From: Lachnospiraceae bacterium
GTDB taxonomy: Bacteria; Bacillota; Clostridia; Lachnospirales; Lachnospiraceae
NCBI GenBank assembly: GCA_019421365.1
Contig: JAHZFJ010000023.1
Span: forward strand, 1-64,000
Reading direction: 5' to 3'
Length of the DNA: 64,000 nt
Positions 1 to 8,627 of this stretch are shown one piece after another. The position numbers and the translations under genes were made by a program. The stretch's first letter is position 1. Each line of letters opens with the position of its first letter. The notes below the pieces were generated by a model. The model was not told the origin of the DNA. It did no database searches and saw nothing but the letters and a program-made list of their open reading frames with translations.

Positions 1-46
1 TACCCCCATATAGGACTATTATATTTAATTGTCCTATATAGGGGTA
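1..46. terminator. Inverted repeat beyond the spore-coat gene pair
   Basis: Bases 1-16 pair with 31-46 over 16 positions with one mismatch, around a 14-base AT-rich loop. It lies just past the 3' end of the leftward pair of small genes and could end their transcript, or that of a gene left of the window. The window edge hides any U-run. Confidence 0.55.
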
Positions 47-86
47 GCATATCATTTGAAGATTGTCTTTTCCAGTTGTGGGCTTT

Positions 87-362
87 TTATTTCACAGTAG
101 CTTGTTGAGAGTATTTTTGTTTTGCTTGATTAATTTTCTCTTGTTCAGCAGCTGGAGTAGGATATAAGCCACGTTCATGCATGATATTAAACACCTGAAA
201 TTGAAGATCATGCTCTTCATTTAAGATATTCATATATGTGTCGCGTAGATCTTTGTGAACACATTCATTTGCAAATAGATTGTAATTAGCTGTTTCTTCT
301 TTTTGAGCGCAAAGAGCGTCATGAAGCATCTCTTTATCGCCAAAACATGTTGATTGAATCAT
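87..362 (-). CDS. CotF-like spore coat protein
   Basis: A 91-residue, mostly helical protein whose middle (about residues 18-70, with ANECVHKDLRDTYMNILNEE) resembles the coat F domain, a ferritin-like four-helix fold found in small spore coat proteins of Bacilli and Clostridia. In that family the protein is deposited in the coat during sporulation; its biochemical role is poorly known. A strong AAGGAGG ribosome-binding site sits just before the ATG. It lies 11 bases downstream of a second small helical gene on the same strand, so the two are probably co-transcribed. The match is by pattern only. Full-length CotF proteins are longer, so this is a one-domain version. Confidence 0.7.
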   Translation of the reverse strand: MIQSTCFGDKEMLHDALCAQKEETANYNLFANECVHKDLRDTYMNILNEEHDLQFQVFNIMHERGLYPTPAAEQEKINQAKQKYSQQATVK

Positions 363-373
363 AGGATACCTCC

Positions 374-559
374 TTATTGAAGTTTTGCATAAATTGAATT
401 GAAATGATTTTGATGTTTTTGTGAAATACTTGAGAATGTTTGTTTTAACTCTGGGTCATTCGTAGAGTCTGCTAACATCTGGAATTTCTTAACTAAATGT
501 TCTTCGCCATCTAATAAATCATTCATAGAAGACAATTCTTTTGCTGTTAAATTTGACAT
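374..559 (-). CDS. Small helical protein, spore-coat-like
   Basis: A 61-residue protein predicted to form two helices, with LLDGEEHLVKKFQ in the first and a His-rich QKHQNHFNSI segment in the second. This is the size and pattern of the half-ferritin-like small proteins often found beside CotF-type genes in clostridia. An AAGGAGG site precedes the ATG at good spacing. It is the first gene of a two-gene leftward unit with the CotF-like gene. A coat or forespore role is inferred from the neighbour only; no catalytic or signal sequence is visible. Confidence 0.6.
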   Translation of the reverse strand: MSNLTAKELSSMNDLLDGEEHLVKKFQMLADSTNDPELKQTFSSISQKHQNHFNSIYAKLQ

Positions 560-972
560 ATTGTAATTTACCTCCTTATTTATCTACACGTTTATTATGT
601 CTCAATATAAAAAAATAATGTAAAAATAAAAAAGTAATAAAAACCTATTTTGGTAGTAAATATAAGTTGCAATTAATACTGAATTATCAATATTTATAAA
701 GATAAATGACATAAGGAAAAGATTTTTTGGAAGAAAAGTAATTAAGATAAAAATGTAGGAAAGACTTGATTTTTATTTACATTTATGTTAATTATGTATA
801 TACATAAATTCCAACTATATTTCCGACACTATAACTAAATCGGAAGAGAGCGTAAACGTATATAGCGTTTGGTTTCATCTGATCATTTATTAATAAAATT
901 AGTTATATTTGAAATTTAGTTTTTACTTTTGTAATAATTGAAATTTATAATTACAGAAGAGGAAGGGTGTTT
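560..972. other. Intergenic region with leader-like hairpins upstream of the OPT gene
   Basis: This AT-rich gap lies between divergent genes. It holds a weak promoter candidate (TTGATT at 766-771, TAATTA at 789-794), a short palindrome at 793-808, a six-pair stem (821-826 with 840-845) and a five-pair stem (854-858 with 866-870). The two stems would lie in the 5' leader of the OPT transporter mRNA. I recognise no known riboswitch. Confidence 0.35.
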
Positions 973-2892
973 ATGCATAAAAAATTGTCAAAGGAAGCGT
1001 ATGGTGGTGTTCATGGTAAAAATTATGTTCCATATGTTTCGAGTGGTTCCAAATCAGGTGGAAATATTGCTATACTAATTATCGGTATTATATTAGCAGC
1101 ATTATTTGCAGCGTCAACGGCATATTCGGGTATGAAATCCGGTCTTACAGTTGCGGCTGGTATTCCGGGTTCCATTATAGGTTCTGGATTCATTGCTATA
1201 TTTGCTAAGCAAAAGGGTATCCTTGGTAAGAATCTTGTACAAGGTATGTCAAGTGGTGGAGAATCAATAGCTAGTGGTATTATATTTGTACTACCTGCTA
1301 TCCTCTTAATTGGAGGACAAGTTTCTTTCCTAGAAGGATTTATCGTAAGTATCGGTGGCGTACTTTTTGGTATGGGAGTTTCTTCACTTGTATACAAGAC
1401 CTTGATTGTAGAAGAGCATGGTAACTTAGCGTATCCCGAGTCAATGGCAATCTCAGAAACTCTTGTAGCATCAGAAGGTGCTGGAGAGTCAATGAAGTAT
1501 ATGGGGATTGGATTTGCAGTAAGTAGTGTTATTACTCTTGTTACGGGATCATTTCTTAATGTGGCAAATAATGTAATCAGTTATACGAATGAAAAATTCT
1601 ACAAATGGAAACTTGATATTGAAGTAAATCCGTTATTATTAGGAATTGGATTTATTGTAGGTCTTGATGTTTCATTAACGATGTTTGCAGGTTCTATCTT
1701 AGCCAATTTTGCTATTATGCCTCTTATTAGTTACTTTGCAGAATTTGCAAGAGAAGGTGAGCAAATATGGAATGATCCAAGTATTGCACTTAGTAGTATG
1801 CAAGTAAATCAGATTACAAGTAGTTATGTTAAGTACATCGGCGCTGGTATGATGCTTTCTGGTGGTTTAATAGGTGCACTTAAACTTATACCAACAATCG
1901 TAACATCTATTAAAGAAACGTTAGGTGCTAAGTCTACAGATGGAACAGGGAAATCTTCATTAGCAAGCTTAATATTAATTGGCGGTATAGTAATAGGATT
2001 TATCGGTGGATTTTTAATATCAGACGGAAATTTTGTGATGGCTATTATCGCTTCAATTTTATCGATGTTTTTGTCATTATTGTTTGTCATTGTTGCTGGT
2101 AGATTAACAGGAACAATTGGAACATCGAATTTACCAGTATCAGGTATGACCATCGCTTCACTAGTAATTGTCACTTTACTTTTTGTTATTATGGGTTGGA
2201 TTAGTCCAGAACATAATAAGTCATTACTTTTGTTTGGAGCCTTTATAGTAACTGCAATTTCAGTTGGTGGCGGATATAGCCAATCTCAAAAGGTTGCATT
2301 TATCATTGGTGGCGACAAAAAAGAGATGGATAAATATTATTTAATTGCAAGTGTGGTAGGTGTAACAGTAGTTGTAGGCGTTATTTTATTGCTTTCAAAT
2401 CAACTAGCAATGACAGGAGATAATGTTCCTTTTGCATTACCACAAGCAAATCTAATATCAACATTAACTTCAGGAATAATGTCAGGTGATTTACCATGGC
2501 ATATGGTTATTGTTGGAGCAGTCATTGGTATTGTTTTATTTATGCTAAAACTACCAATCATGACAATTGCAATTGGTTTTTATCTACCAATTGCTACAAC
2601 ATCAATTATATTAATTGGTGCTTTAGTTCGTCTATTCATTGAAAAGATGTCTAGATCAGAGCAAGATAAAGAATATAGAGTCGGAAATGGAATTAGTTTA
2701 TCTTCTGGTCTTGTTGCTGGAGGATCTATCATAGGTCTTGTTGGTATCATTCTTCAAGTATTAGGAGTTATCAAAGGAGTTGGACCAAAAGGTTTTGCTG
2801 CAACGAATGGCATGGGTTATATATTATTAGTAGTTTTAATTATATTAACAATATTGCCTCTGCTTAAGGGTAAAGCAAAAGATCTAGGATAA
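973..2892 (+). CDS. OPT-family oligopeptide/metal-chelate transporter
   Basis: A 639-residue integral membrane protein with about 14-16 hydrophobic segments, typical of the oligopeptide transporter (OPT) family of proton-coupled carriers. The N-terminal part shows the family-style STAYSGMKSGLTVAAGIPGS segment (about residues 50-70) and the loop VEEHGNLAYPESMAISETL (about 145-165). Bacterial OPT members are annotated as di/oligopeptide importers; some plant and fungal ones move metal chelates, so the substrate is open. The ATG at 973 is preferred over the GTG at 967 because GAGGAAGG then has normal spacing. It is monocistronic, with two strong hairpins after the stop. Confidence 0.88.
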   Translation: MHKKLSKEAYGGVHGKNYVPYVSSGSKSGGNIAILIIGIILAALFAASTAYSGMKSGLTVAAGIPGSIIGSGFIAIFAKQKGILGKNLVQGMSSGGESIASGIIFVLPAILLIGGQVSFLEGFIVSIGGVLFGMGVSSLVYKTLIVEEHGNLAYPESMAISETLVASEGAGESMKYMGIGFAVSSVITLVTGSFLNVANNVISYTNEKFYKWKLDIEVNPLLLGIGFIVGLDVSLTMFAGSILANFAIMPLISYFAEFAREGEQIWNDPSIALSSMQVNQITSSYVKYIGAGMMLSGGLIGALKLIPTIVTSIKETLGAKSTDGTGKSSLASLILIGGIVIGFIGGFLISDGNFVMAIIASILSMFLSLLFVIVAGRLTGTIGTSNLPVSGMTIASLVIVTLLFVIMGWISPEHNKSLLLFGAFIVTAISVGGGYSQSQKVAFIIGGDKKEMDKYYLIASVVGVTVVVGVILLLSNQLAMTGDNVPFALPQANLISTLTSGIMSGDLPWHMVIVGAVIGIVLFMLKLPIMTIAIGFYLPIATTSIILIGALVRLFIEKMSRSEQDKEYRVGNGISLSSGLVAGGSIIGLVGIILQVLGVIKGVGPKGFAATNGMGYILLVVLIILTILPLLKGKAKDLG

Positions 2893-2917
2893 TTTATTAT
2901 TTTAAAATGAATAATAT

Positions 2918-2959
2918 ATGATATGCACCCTCTAATAACAACAATGAGGGGCATATCAT
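2918..2959 (+). terminator. Hairpin after the OPT gene
   Basis: Bases 2918-2932 pair with 2946-2959 (core ATGATATGC..CCCTC with GAGGGGCATATCAT). There is no proper U-run, so it may stabilise the mRNA 3' end rather than terminate alone. Confidence 0.5.
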
Positions 2960-2980
2960 TTGATACATATACATAATTGG

Positions 2981-3058
2981 AAATTCCTTTAAAACTGTAT
3001 TACTTACCAATGTAATAAAAAGCATTATGAGATGTAAATACAGTTTAAGGAATTTTTT
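2981..3058 (+). terminator. Long terminator-like hairpin
   Basis: AAATTCCTTTAAAACTGTAT and its near complement (3036-3054) form a roughly 19-pair stem followed by a run of seven T. This is a convincing intrinsic terminator for the OPT transcript. Confidence 0.7.
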
Positions 3059-3154
3059 TCTTCACTTCGAGTTACAAAATAGAATTGTTATATTATTTGG
3101 CAATATAGTTATATAAATAGTAAAGTTTTTAGATTATTATTATAGTAGGATTCA

Positions 3155-3414
3155 GGGGGGCAAAAGCGATTCAGAAACTTGCCTCGTCAATTTGCACATT
3201 CACAGACCTGGCTAATGTGATGCAGAACATAGTTTAATAGCAACTGTATGAAGTCGTTGGTACTTAGGCTCTGTATTTTAGAGCCTTATGTACCACTACG
3301 AACTTCATCCAAGCGAGAGCGGGTTGCGAATAAACTATGTTTTTCATCACATACATACAGTTTTGAAATTGTGCAAATTGATGAATCAAAATATAAAACG
3401 TGCTTTTGACACTC
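3155..3414. repeat. Palindromic repeat family A, copy 1 (full, about 260 bp)
   Basis: A long imperfect inverted repeat. The left arm starts GGGGGGCAAAAGC and the right arm ends GCTTTTGACAC. Both arms carry CAATTTGCACA and CATAGTTT blocks. The centre is a tight palindrome GTACTTAGGCTC / GAGCCTTATGTAC. A half copy with the same blocks lies at 38190-38344, and a 15-base identical block at 49930. It has no reading frame of its own, so it looks like a non-autonomous miniature mobile element. The long reading frame that seems to start inside it (3288) belongs to the MFS gene, whose own start is at 3450. Confidence 0.75.
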
Positions 3415-3449
3415 GGATCATAGTAGTTAATTGCAAAGGAGAAAGAATA

Positions 3450-4610
3450 ATGATTTCAATATTATTAGTAGTAATATACATTGCTTTTATAAGCTTAGGT
3501 TTGCCTGATTCAATATTAGGTTCAGCTTGGCCTTCAATGTATAGGGAGTTAAATGTAGCGGTTTCTTACGCCGGTATAATAAGTATGATTATAGCTGGAG
3601 GTACAATTGTATCCAGTCTCTTTAGTGATAAAATTATACGTAAATTAGGAACAGGTTTAGTAACCACAATAAGTGTCGCAATGACAGCAGTTGCGTTAAT
3701 GGGATTTTCCTTTTCTGATTCATTCTGGCAACTGTGTCTATGGGGAATTCCATATGGATTAGGTGCTGGCAGTGTCGATGCAGCACTTAATAACTTTGTT
3801 GCCTTGCATTATAAATCTCGTCATATGAGTTGGCTACATTGTTTTTGGGGAATAGGTGCAACAGCTGGACCAATTATTATGGGGCAGTTCTTAATTAATG
3901 GATTAAGTTGGAATTCAGGGTATCAAGCTATAGGTATTATTCAGTTAATACTTGTAGTTGGACTAATCATTTCATTACCATTATGGAAGACAAAACAAGA
4001 AGAGAAGAAAGATGACACAGTTGAAGCAAAAAGTCTTAGTATAAAGCAGACGATTAAACTTCCAGGAGCAAAGGCTATCTTAATTGCTTTCTTATGTTAT
4101 TGTGCGATAGAATCTACAGCAGGTTTATGGGCTAGTAGTTACATGGTTTTATATAAAGGAATTAATTCACAAACTGCGGCCAAATGGGCATCACTATTTT
4201 ATCTAGGTATTACCATTGGAAGACTTATTAGTGGCTTTATCACTGATAAATTAGGTGATAGAAACATGGTAAGATTAGGTCAAGTATTTGCTGTTATTGG
4301 TATTGTGGTTATGGTACTACCATTAAATAATATGGCAACTCTTGCCGGATTAATCTTATTAGGCTTAGGTTGTGCACCTATTTATCCAAGTTTATTGCAT
4401 GCAACACCAGATCACTTTGGTGCAGATAAATCGCAATCAATCATGGGAATGCAGATGGCAAGTGCATATGTAGGTAGTACAATCATGCCACCGATTTTCG
4501 GCTTTTTAGCAGATATATTCAGTATTAATCTATATCCATTTTATATCATGATTTTTATTGTGTTAATGGTTGTAATGGTTGAGAGAATGAATAAGGTTCA
4601 TAAGGAATAG
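3450..4610 (+). CDS. MFS transporter
   Basis: A 386-residue carrier with about 12 membrane segments. It opens ISLGLPDSILGSAWPSMYRE, the usual first helix and loop of the FucP/YbjJ-like branch of the major facilitator superfamily, and has the motif-A-like GRLISGFITDKLGDRNMVR between helices 8 and 9. Members of this branch move sugars or small solutes; the substrate here is unknown. The start at 3450 has AAAGGAG at proper spacing and begins directly in helix 1. An upstream in-frame ATG at 3288 lies inside repeat A and would add 54 residues read from the repeat, so it was rejected. It stands alone, followed by a hairpin. Confidence 0.85.
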   Translation: MISILLVVIYIAFISLGLPDSILGSAWPSMYRELNVAVSYAGIISMIIAGGTIVSSLFSDKIIRKLGTGLVTTISVAMTAVALMGFSFSDSFWQLCLWGIPYGLGAGSVDAALNNFVALHYKSRHMSWLHCFWGIGATAGPIIMGQFLINGLSWNSGYQAIGIIQLILVVGLIISLPLWKTKQEEKKDDTVEAKSLSIKQTIKLPGAKAILIAFLCYCAIESTAGLWASSYMVLYKGINSQTAAKWASLFYLGITIGRLISGFITDKLGDRNMVRLGQVFAVIGIVVMVLPLNNMATLAGLILLGLGCAPIYPSLLHATPDHFGADKSQSIMGMQMASAYVGSTIMPPIFGFLADIFSINLYPFYIMIFIVLMVVMVERMNKVHKE

Positions 4611-4643
4611 ATAGCATTAACAAATTAGGTCAATAAGATGATT

Positions 4644-4682
4644 CGAGGGTTAAAAGGTCTATATTAGAACTTTTGACCCTCG
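4644..4682 (+). terminator. Hairpin after the MFS gene
   Basis: CGAGGGTTAAAAG pairs with CTTTTGACCCTCG (about 13 pairs, one mismatch). No U-run follows, so it is probably a transcript end or stabiliser. Confidence 0.55.
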
Positions 4683-4807
4683 TGCCATAAAATGTGTTTG
4701 CAAAGCATCAGGTCACTTTTAAGCGAGTTATATGAAGAAGTCTACCTAGTTTAAATATGTATATATTTAACGAAACTTGTATTAACTATTTTTTAGCACC
4801 AGAAGAA

Positions 4808-4836
4808 TTGACATTCAAAAAAATATACTTTATAAT
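4808..4836 (+). promoter_or_regulatory. Consensus sigma-A promoter of the ABC exporter
   Basis: TTGACA at 4808-4813 and TATAAT at 4831-4836 are separated by exactly 17 bases. Both hexamers are perfect. The expected start is near 4843, which leaves a leader of about 130 bases before the ABC gene. Confidence 0.85.
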
Positions 4837-4856
4837 ATAGAAATCGAGTAGCTATT

Positions 4857-4898
4857 GCGTAAGTCCAGATAATATTCTTCTGGCTACGCTTTTTTTTT
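4857..4898 (+). terminator. Early terminator/attenuator in the ABC exporter leader
   Basis: GCGTAAGTCCAGA pairs with TCTGGCTACGC and is followed directly by nine T: a textbook intrinsic terminator. It sits only about 15 bases downstream of the predicted start and 74 bases before the coding region. A GTAGC just upstream can pair with the GCTAC of the right arm as a competing fold, so conditional read-through is plausible. The inducer is unknown. Confidence 0.7.
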
Positions 4899-4971
4899 GA
4901 CTAAAATGATAGGGTATCAAAAGGAACTTTTATACCAAAACTAAAATTTACAAAGGAGATGAGCAGAGTCA

Positions 4972-6717
4972 ATGTATAAACAACTTGCTAAATCAATTCG
5001 GGAATTTAAGAAAGATTCCATAAAGGGTCCCGTATTTATTACACTAGAGGTGCTTTTAGAGTGCACAATACCTTTTGTTATTGCTCAGCTTGTAAACCAA
5101 ATCAAAGCAGGCTGTGAATTTAGTGTTATTGTCATGTATGGTGCTATCTTGGTGATAATGGCTGGATTATCACTAACGTTTGGAATAATTGCAGGAACAG
5201 CATGTGCCACTGCATCAAGTGGTTTTGCACGCAATTTAAGACAGGATATATATTATAAGATACAGACATTTTCTTTTGAGAATATGGATCGTTTCTCAAC
5301 GTCATCACTGGTTACTAGACTTACAACAGATGTGTCTAATGTTCAGAATGCCTATATGATGATTATAAGAGCAGCAATTCGATTTCCTTTAATGTTAGTA
5401 TTTGCATTCACCATGGCTTTTTACATGGGAGGAAAAATGGCTTTTATATTCCTAATTGTTGTGCCTATATTAGGTTTCGGTTTATTTCTTGTAATTCGCA
5501 AAGTAATGCCGATTTTTAAGAAAGTATTTCGTAAGTACGATGCATTAAATACTTCGATACAAGAAAATGTTAAAGGCATGCGTGTGGTTAAATCCTATGT
5601 TCGAGAAGAACATGAAAAGATGAAATTTGATGGGGCAGCTAATGATATATGTGCTGACTTTACAAGAGCAGAGAAGATCTTAGCAATCAATAACCCATTA
5701 ATGCAGTTTTGTCTATATACAGTTATGGTTTTCGTTCTGTTCTTTGGATCATATACAATTATAACTTCCAGAGGATTAGATTTAGATGTGGGACAGTTTT
5801 CCGCATTATTAACTTATAGTTTTCAGATTCTTAGTAGTTTAATGATGTTATCTATGGTGTTTGTTATGATTACAATGGCAAGTGAATCAGCAAGCCGTAT
5901 CATTGAAGTACTAGATGAGGATAGTAGCCTTACAAGCCCAATAGGTGGAGAGAAAATTGTAAAAGATGGTTCCATAAATTTTGAAAATGTAAGTTTCAAA
6001 TATTCAGAAACTGCAGAAAAAATGGCTCTAGCTGATATTAATTTGCATATAAAATCAGGCCAGACCATTGGTATTATTGGAGGAACAGGGGCTTCTAAAA
6101 CTTCTTTGATTCAATTAATACCACGACTTTACGATACTACAGAAGGTGTTGTTAAAGTTGGAGGTCTTGATGTTAAAGAATATGATTTGGAAGAATTACG
6201 TAATCAAGTAGCTGTAGTATTACAAAAAAATGTACTTTTCTCTGGTTCAATCAAAGAAAATCTACGATGGGGAAACAAAGAAGCTACCGATGAAGAAATT
6301 ATAGAAGCTTGTAAATTAGCACAAGCAGATGAATTCATTCAAAGATTCCCTGACGGATATGATACGTATATTGAACAGGGGGGTACTAACGTATCTGGAG
6401 GGCAGAAGCAGCGTCTATGCATAGCCCGTGCTTTATTAAAAAAACCAAAAGTGTTAATTCTAGATGATTCTACAAGCGCGGTTGATACTAAGACCGATGC
6501 TATGATTCGAAAGGCTTTTAGAGAATTTATTCCTGAAACTACTAAAATCATTATTGCCCAAAGAACAGCATCTGTTGAAGATGCCGACCAAATTATCGTT
6601 ATGGACGGTGGTTCCATTAGCGGTATTGGAACACATGCCGAGCTCCTAAAGAATAATCCAATATACCAAGAGGTATATCAATCTCAGAATAAGGCAGGTG
6701 ATCAGGATGAAGAATAA
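4972..6717 (+). CDS. Heterodimeric ABC exporter, half with degenerate ATP site
   Basis: A 581-residue half-transporter: six membrane helices (about residues 15-310), then an ATPase domain (about 335-570). Walker A reads GGTGASKTS, with Ser where the last Gly of GxxGxGK is expected. The signature VSGGQ is intact. Walker B is followed by Asp instead of the catalytic Glu (LILDDSTSAVD), and the H-loop has Gln for His (IIIAQRTAS). These are hallmarks of the non-catalytic half of heterodimeric type IV exporters such as BmrC/D and TM287/288, which export drugs, lipids or peptides. It overlaps the partner gene by 11 bases. GGAG precedes the ATG. Transcription is probably controlled by the promoter and early terminator upstream. 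Confidence 0.92.
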   Translation: MYKQLAKSIREFKKDSIKGPVFITLEVLLECTIPFVIAQLVNQIKAGCEFSVIVMYGAILVIMAGLSLTFGIIAGTACATASSGFARNLRQDIYYKIQTFSFENMDRFSTSSLVTRLTTDVSNVQNAYMMIIRAAIRFPLMLVFAFTMAFYMGGKMAFIFLIVVPILGFGLFLVIRKVMPIFKKVFRKYDALNTSIQENVKGMRVVKSYVREEHEKMKFDGAANDICADFTRAEKILAINNPLMQFCLYTVMVFVLFFGSYTIITSRGLDLDVGQFSALLTYSFQILSSLMMLSMVFVMITMASESASRIIEVLDEDSSLTSPIGGEKIVKDGSINFENVSFKYSETAEKMALADINLHIKSGQTIGIIGGTGASKTSLIQLIPRLYDTTEGVVKVGGLDVKEYDLEELRNQVAVVLQKNVLFSGSIKENLRWGNKEATDEEIIEACKLAQADEFIQRFPDGYDTYIEQGGTNVSGGQKQRLCIARALLKKPKVLILDDSTSAVDTKTDAMIRKAFREFIPETTKIIIAQRTASVEDADQIIVMDGGSISGIGTHAELLKNNPIYQEVYQSQNKAGDQDEE

Positions 6718-8602
6718 TAGTAGTAATAATCGAAAAGGTGTTTTGGGACGTTTGATTAAGACAATATTTGAATTTTATCCAGTTTTATTACCAATCGTAG
6801 TTGGTTGTATAATATTCAATGCAGTTGTTTCATCGATTCCCGCAATTTTTATGCAAAATATTATAGCAGCAGTTGAGAACACTTGGCAAAGCGGTGATTG
6901 GAGTGCAGTTTCAGGTGAAATTACCAGCCTCGTACTTCTGTTAGTTGTATGTTATGTACTTTCACTAATTGCTTCCTTTACATTTAACCGCTTGATGGCG
7001 GTGATAACGCAAGGTTCCTTAAAGAAATTCCGTGTTAAGATGTTTAATGGAATGCAAGATTTACCTATTAAGTACTTCGATACACATAATCACGGTGATA
7101 TCATGAGTTATTATACAAACGATATTGATGCATTACGTCAGATGATATCACAGAGTTTACCTCAACTTTTGTCAGCTGGTATTATCGTTCTATCCGTATT
7201 TTGTATTATGATGTATTATAGCGTATGGCTAACTCTAGTCGTATTAGTCGGAGTAATCTTTATGATTATAATTACAAAAAAAGTAGGTGGAAATTCCTCC
7301 AAATACTTCATTCGTCAACAGATGGCTCTTGGAGAAGTAGAGGGATTCGTTGAAGAGATGATGAATGGACAGAAGGTAATTAAAGTATTCTGCCATGAAG
7401 AAGAAAGTAAAGCGGATTTTGATAAAATCAATAATCAATTATTTAGAGACTCAGAACTTGCCAATAAGTATGCTAATACATTGGGACCAATATTAAACAA
7501 CATCGGTAATATTCTCTATGTGGCTGTAGCCATAACTAGCGGTTTATTAATGATAGCAAATGCACCAAATCTAAGTATATCTGGCCTTGCAATGGGGATT
7601 AGTATCGTTGTTCCATTCCTCAACATGACGAAACAGTTTGCAGGTAATATAAATCAAGTATCGCAACAGATTAATGCAGTTGTTATGGGACTTGCTGGAG
7701 CAAAGCGTATGTTCGAGCTGATTGACGAACAGCCAGAAGAAGATCATGGCTATGTTACTTTAGTTAATACAAGAGAAGAAAATGGACAAATTGTGGAATG
7801 TAACGAGCGTACGGGAATGTGGGCATGGAAACATCCTCATAGTGATGGAACAGTAACGTATACGAAATTAACGGGTGATGTTCGTATGTACGATGTGGAT
7901 TTTGCATATGAAGAAGGTAAAACAATCTTACATGACATCACTCTATACGCGGAACCAGGTCAAAAGATTGCTTTCGTAGGTGCTACTGGTGCAGGAAAAA
8001 CTACAATTACGAATCTAATCAATCGTTTTTACGATATAGCAGATGGTAAGATTCGTTATGATGGTATTAATATTAATAAGATAAAGAAGGCGGATCTACG
8101 TCGTTCTCTTGGAGTAGTGTTACAAGAAACAAATCTATTCACCGGAACTGTAATGGATAATATCCGCTATGGTAAGTTAGATGCTACTGATGAAGAATGT
8201 ATAGATGCAGCAAAGTTAGCTGGTGCTCACGATTTTATAACACGTCTACCAAAGGGATATGAAACGCCACTAAGTAGTAATGGTTCTAATCTTTCTCAAG
8301 GACAGCGTCAGCTCTTAGCCATTGCACGTGCAGCGGTTGCTGATCCTCCTGTTATGATACTTGACGAAGCAACGTCCTCTATTGACACTCGTACAGAAGT
8401 TATTGTACAACGTGGTATGGATGCATTAATGAAAGGACGAACTGTATTCGTAATTGCCCATAGATTATCTACAGTTAAGAATTCGGATGTTATTATGGTG
8501 CTTGAACAAGGACATGTTGTGGAAAGAGGCAGTCATGATCAACTGATTGCAGAGAAAGGCAAATATTATCAATTGTATACAGGTGCTTTTGAGTTAGAAT
8601 AA
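6707..8602 (+). CDS. Heterodimeric ABC exporter, half with intact ATP site
   Basis: A 631-residue partner half-transporter: helices about residues 20-330, a linker of about 50 residues typical of this branch, and an ATPase domain about 380-625. Walker A (GATGAGKTT), catalytic Glu (ILDEATSSID) and H-loop His (VIAHRLST) are all intact. Its own signature is altered (LSQGQ for LSGGQ). That Gln falls in the composite site built with the degenerate Walker A of the other half, so the pair has one normal and one impaired ATP site. ATG 6707 was chosen over GTG 6698 because AGGTGAT then has normal spacing. Likely a drug or toxic-compound exporter. Confidence 0.92.
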   Translation: MKNNSSNNRKGVLGRLIKTIFEFYPVLLPIVVGCIIFNAVVSSIPAIFMQNIIAAVENTWQSGDWSAVSGEITSLVLLLVVCYVLSLIASFTFNRLMAVITQGSLKKFRVKMFNGMQDLPIKYFDTHNHGDIMSYYTNDIDALRQMISQSLPQLLSAGIIVLSVFCIMMYYSVWLTLVVLVGVIFMIIITKKVGGNSSKYFIRQQMALGEVEGFVEEMMNGQKVIKVFCHEEESKADFDKINNQLFRDSELANKYANTLGPILNNIGNILYVAVAITSGLLMIANAPNLSISGLAMGISIVVPFLNMTKQFAGNINQVSQQINAVVMGLAGAKRMFELIDEQPEEDHGYVTLVNTREENGQIVECNERTGMWAWKHPHSDGTVTYTKLTGDVRMYDVDFAYEEGKTILHDITLYAEPGQKIAFVGATGAGKTTITNLINRFYDIADGKIRYDGININKIKKADLRRSLGVVLQETNLFTGTVMDNIRYGKLDATDEECIDAAKLAGAHDFITRLPKGYETPLSSNGSNLSQGQRQLLAIARAAVADPPVMILDEATSSIDTRTEVIVQRGMDALMKGRTVFVIAHRLSTVKNSDVIMVLEQGHVVERGSHDQLIAEKGKYYQLYTGAFELE

Positions 8603-8627
8603 GAATAGAACTAGTACAGAAGAGAAG

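Noticed and set aside
1023..2174. Long minus-strand reading frames inside the OPT transporter gene
   Set aside because: Pro/Ile-rich antisense shadows of a clear membrane protein gene, with no ribosome-binding sites.
3288..3449. 54-residue N-terminal extension of the MFS protein
   Set aside because: It is encoded by the family-A repeat; the start at 3450 has a good ribosome-binding site and begins at helix 1.
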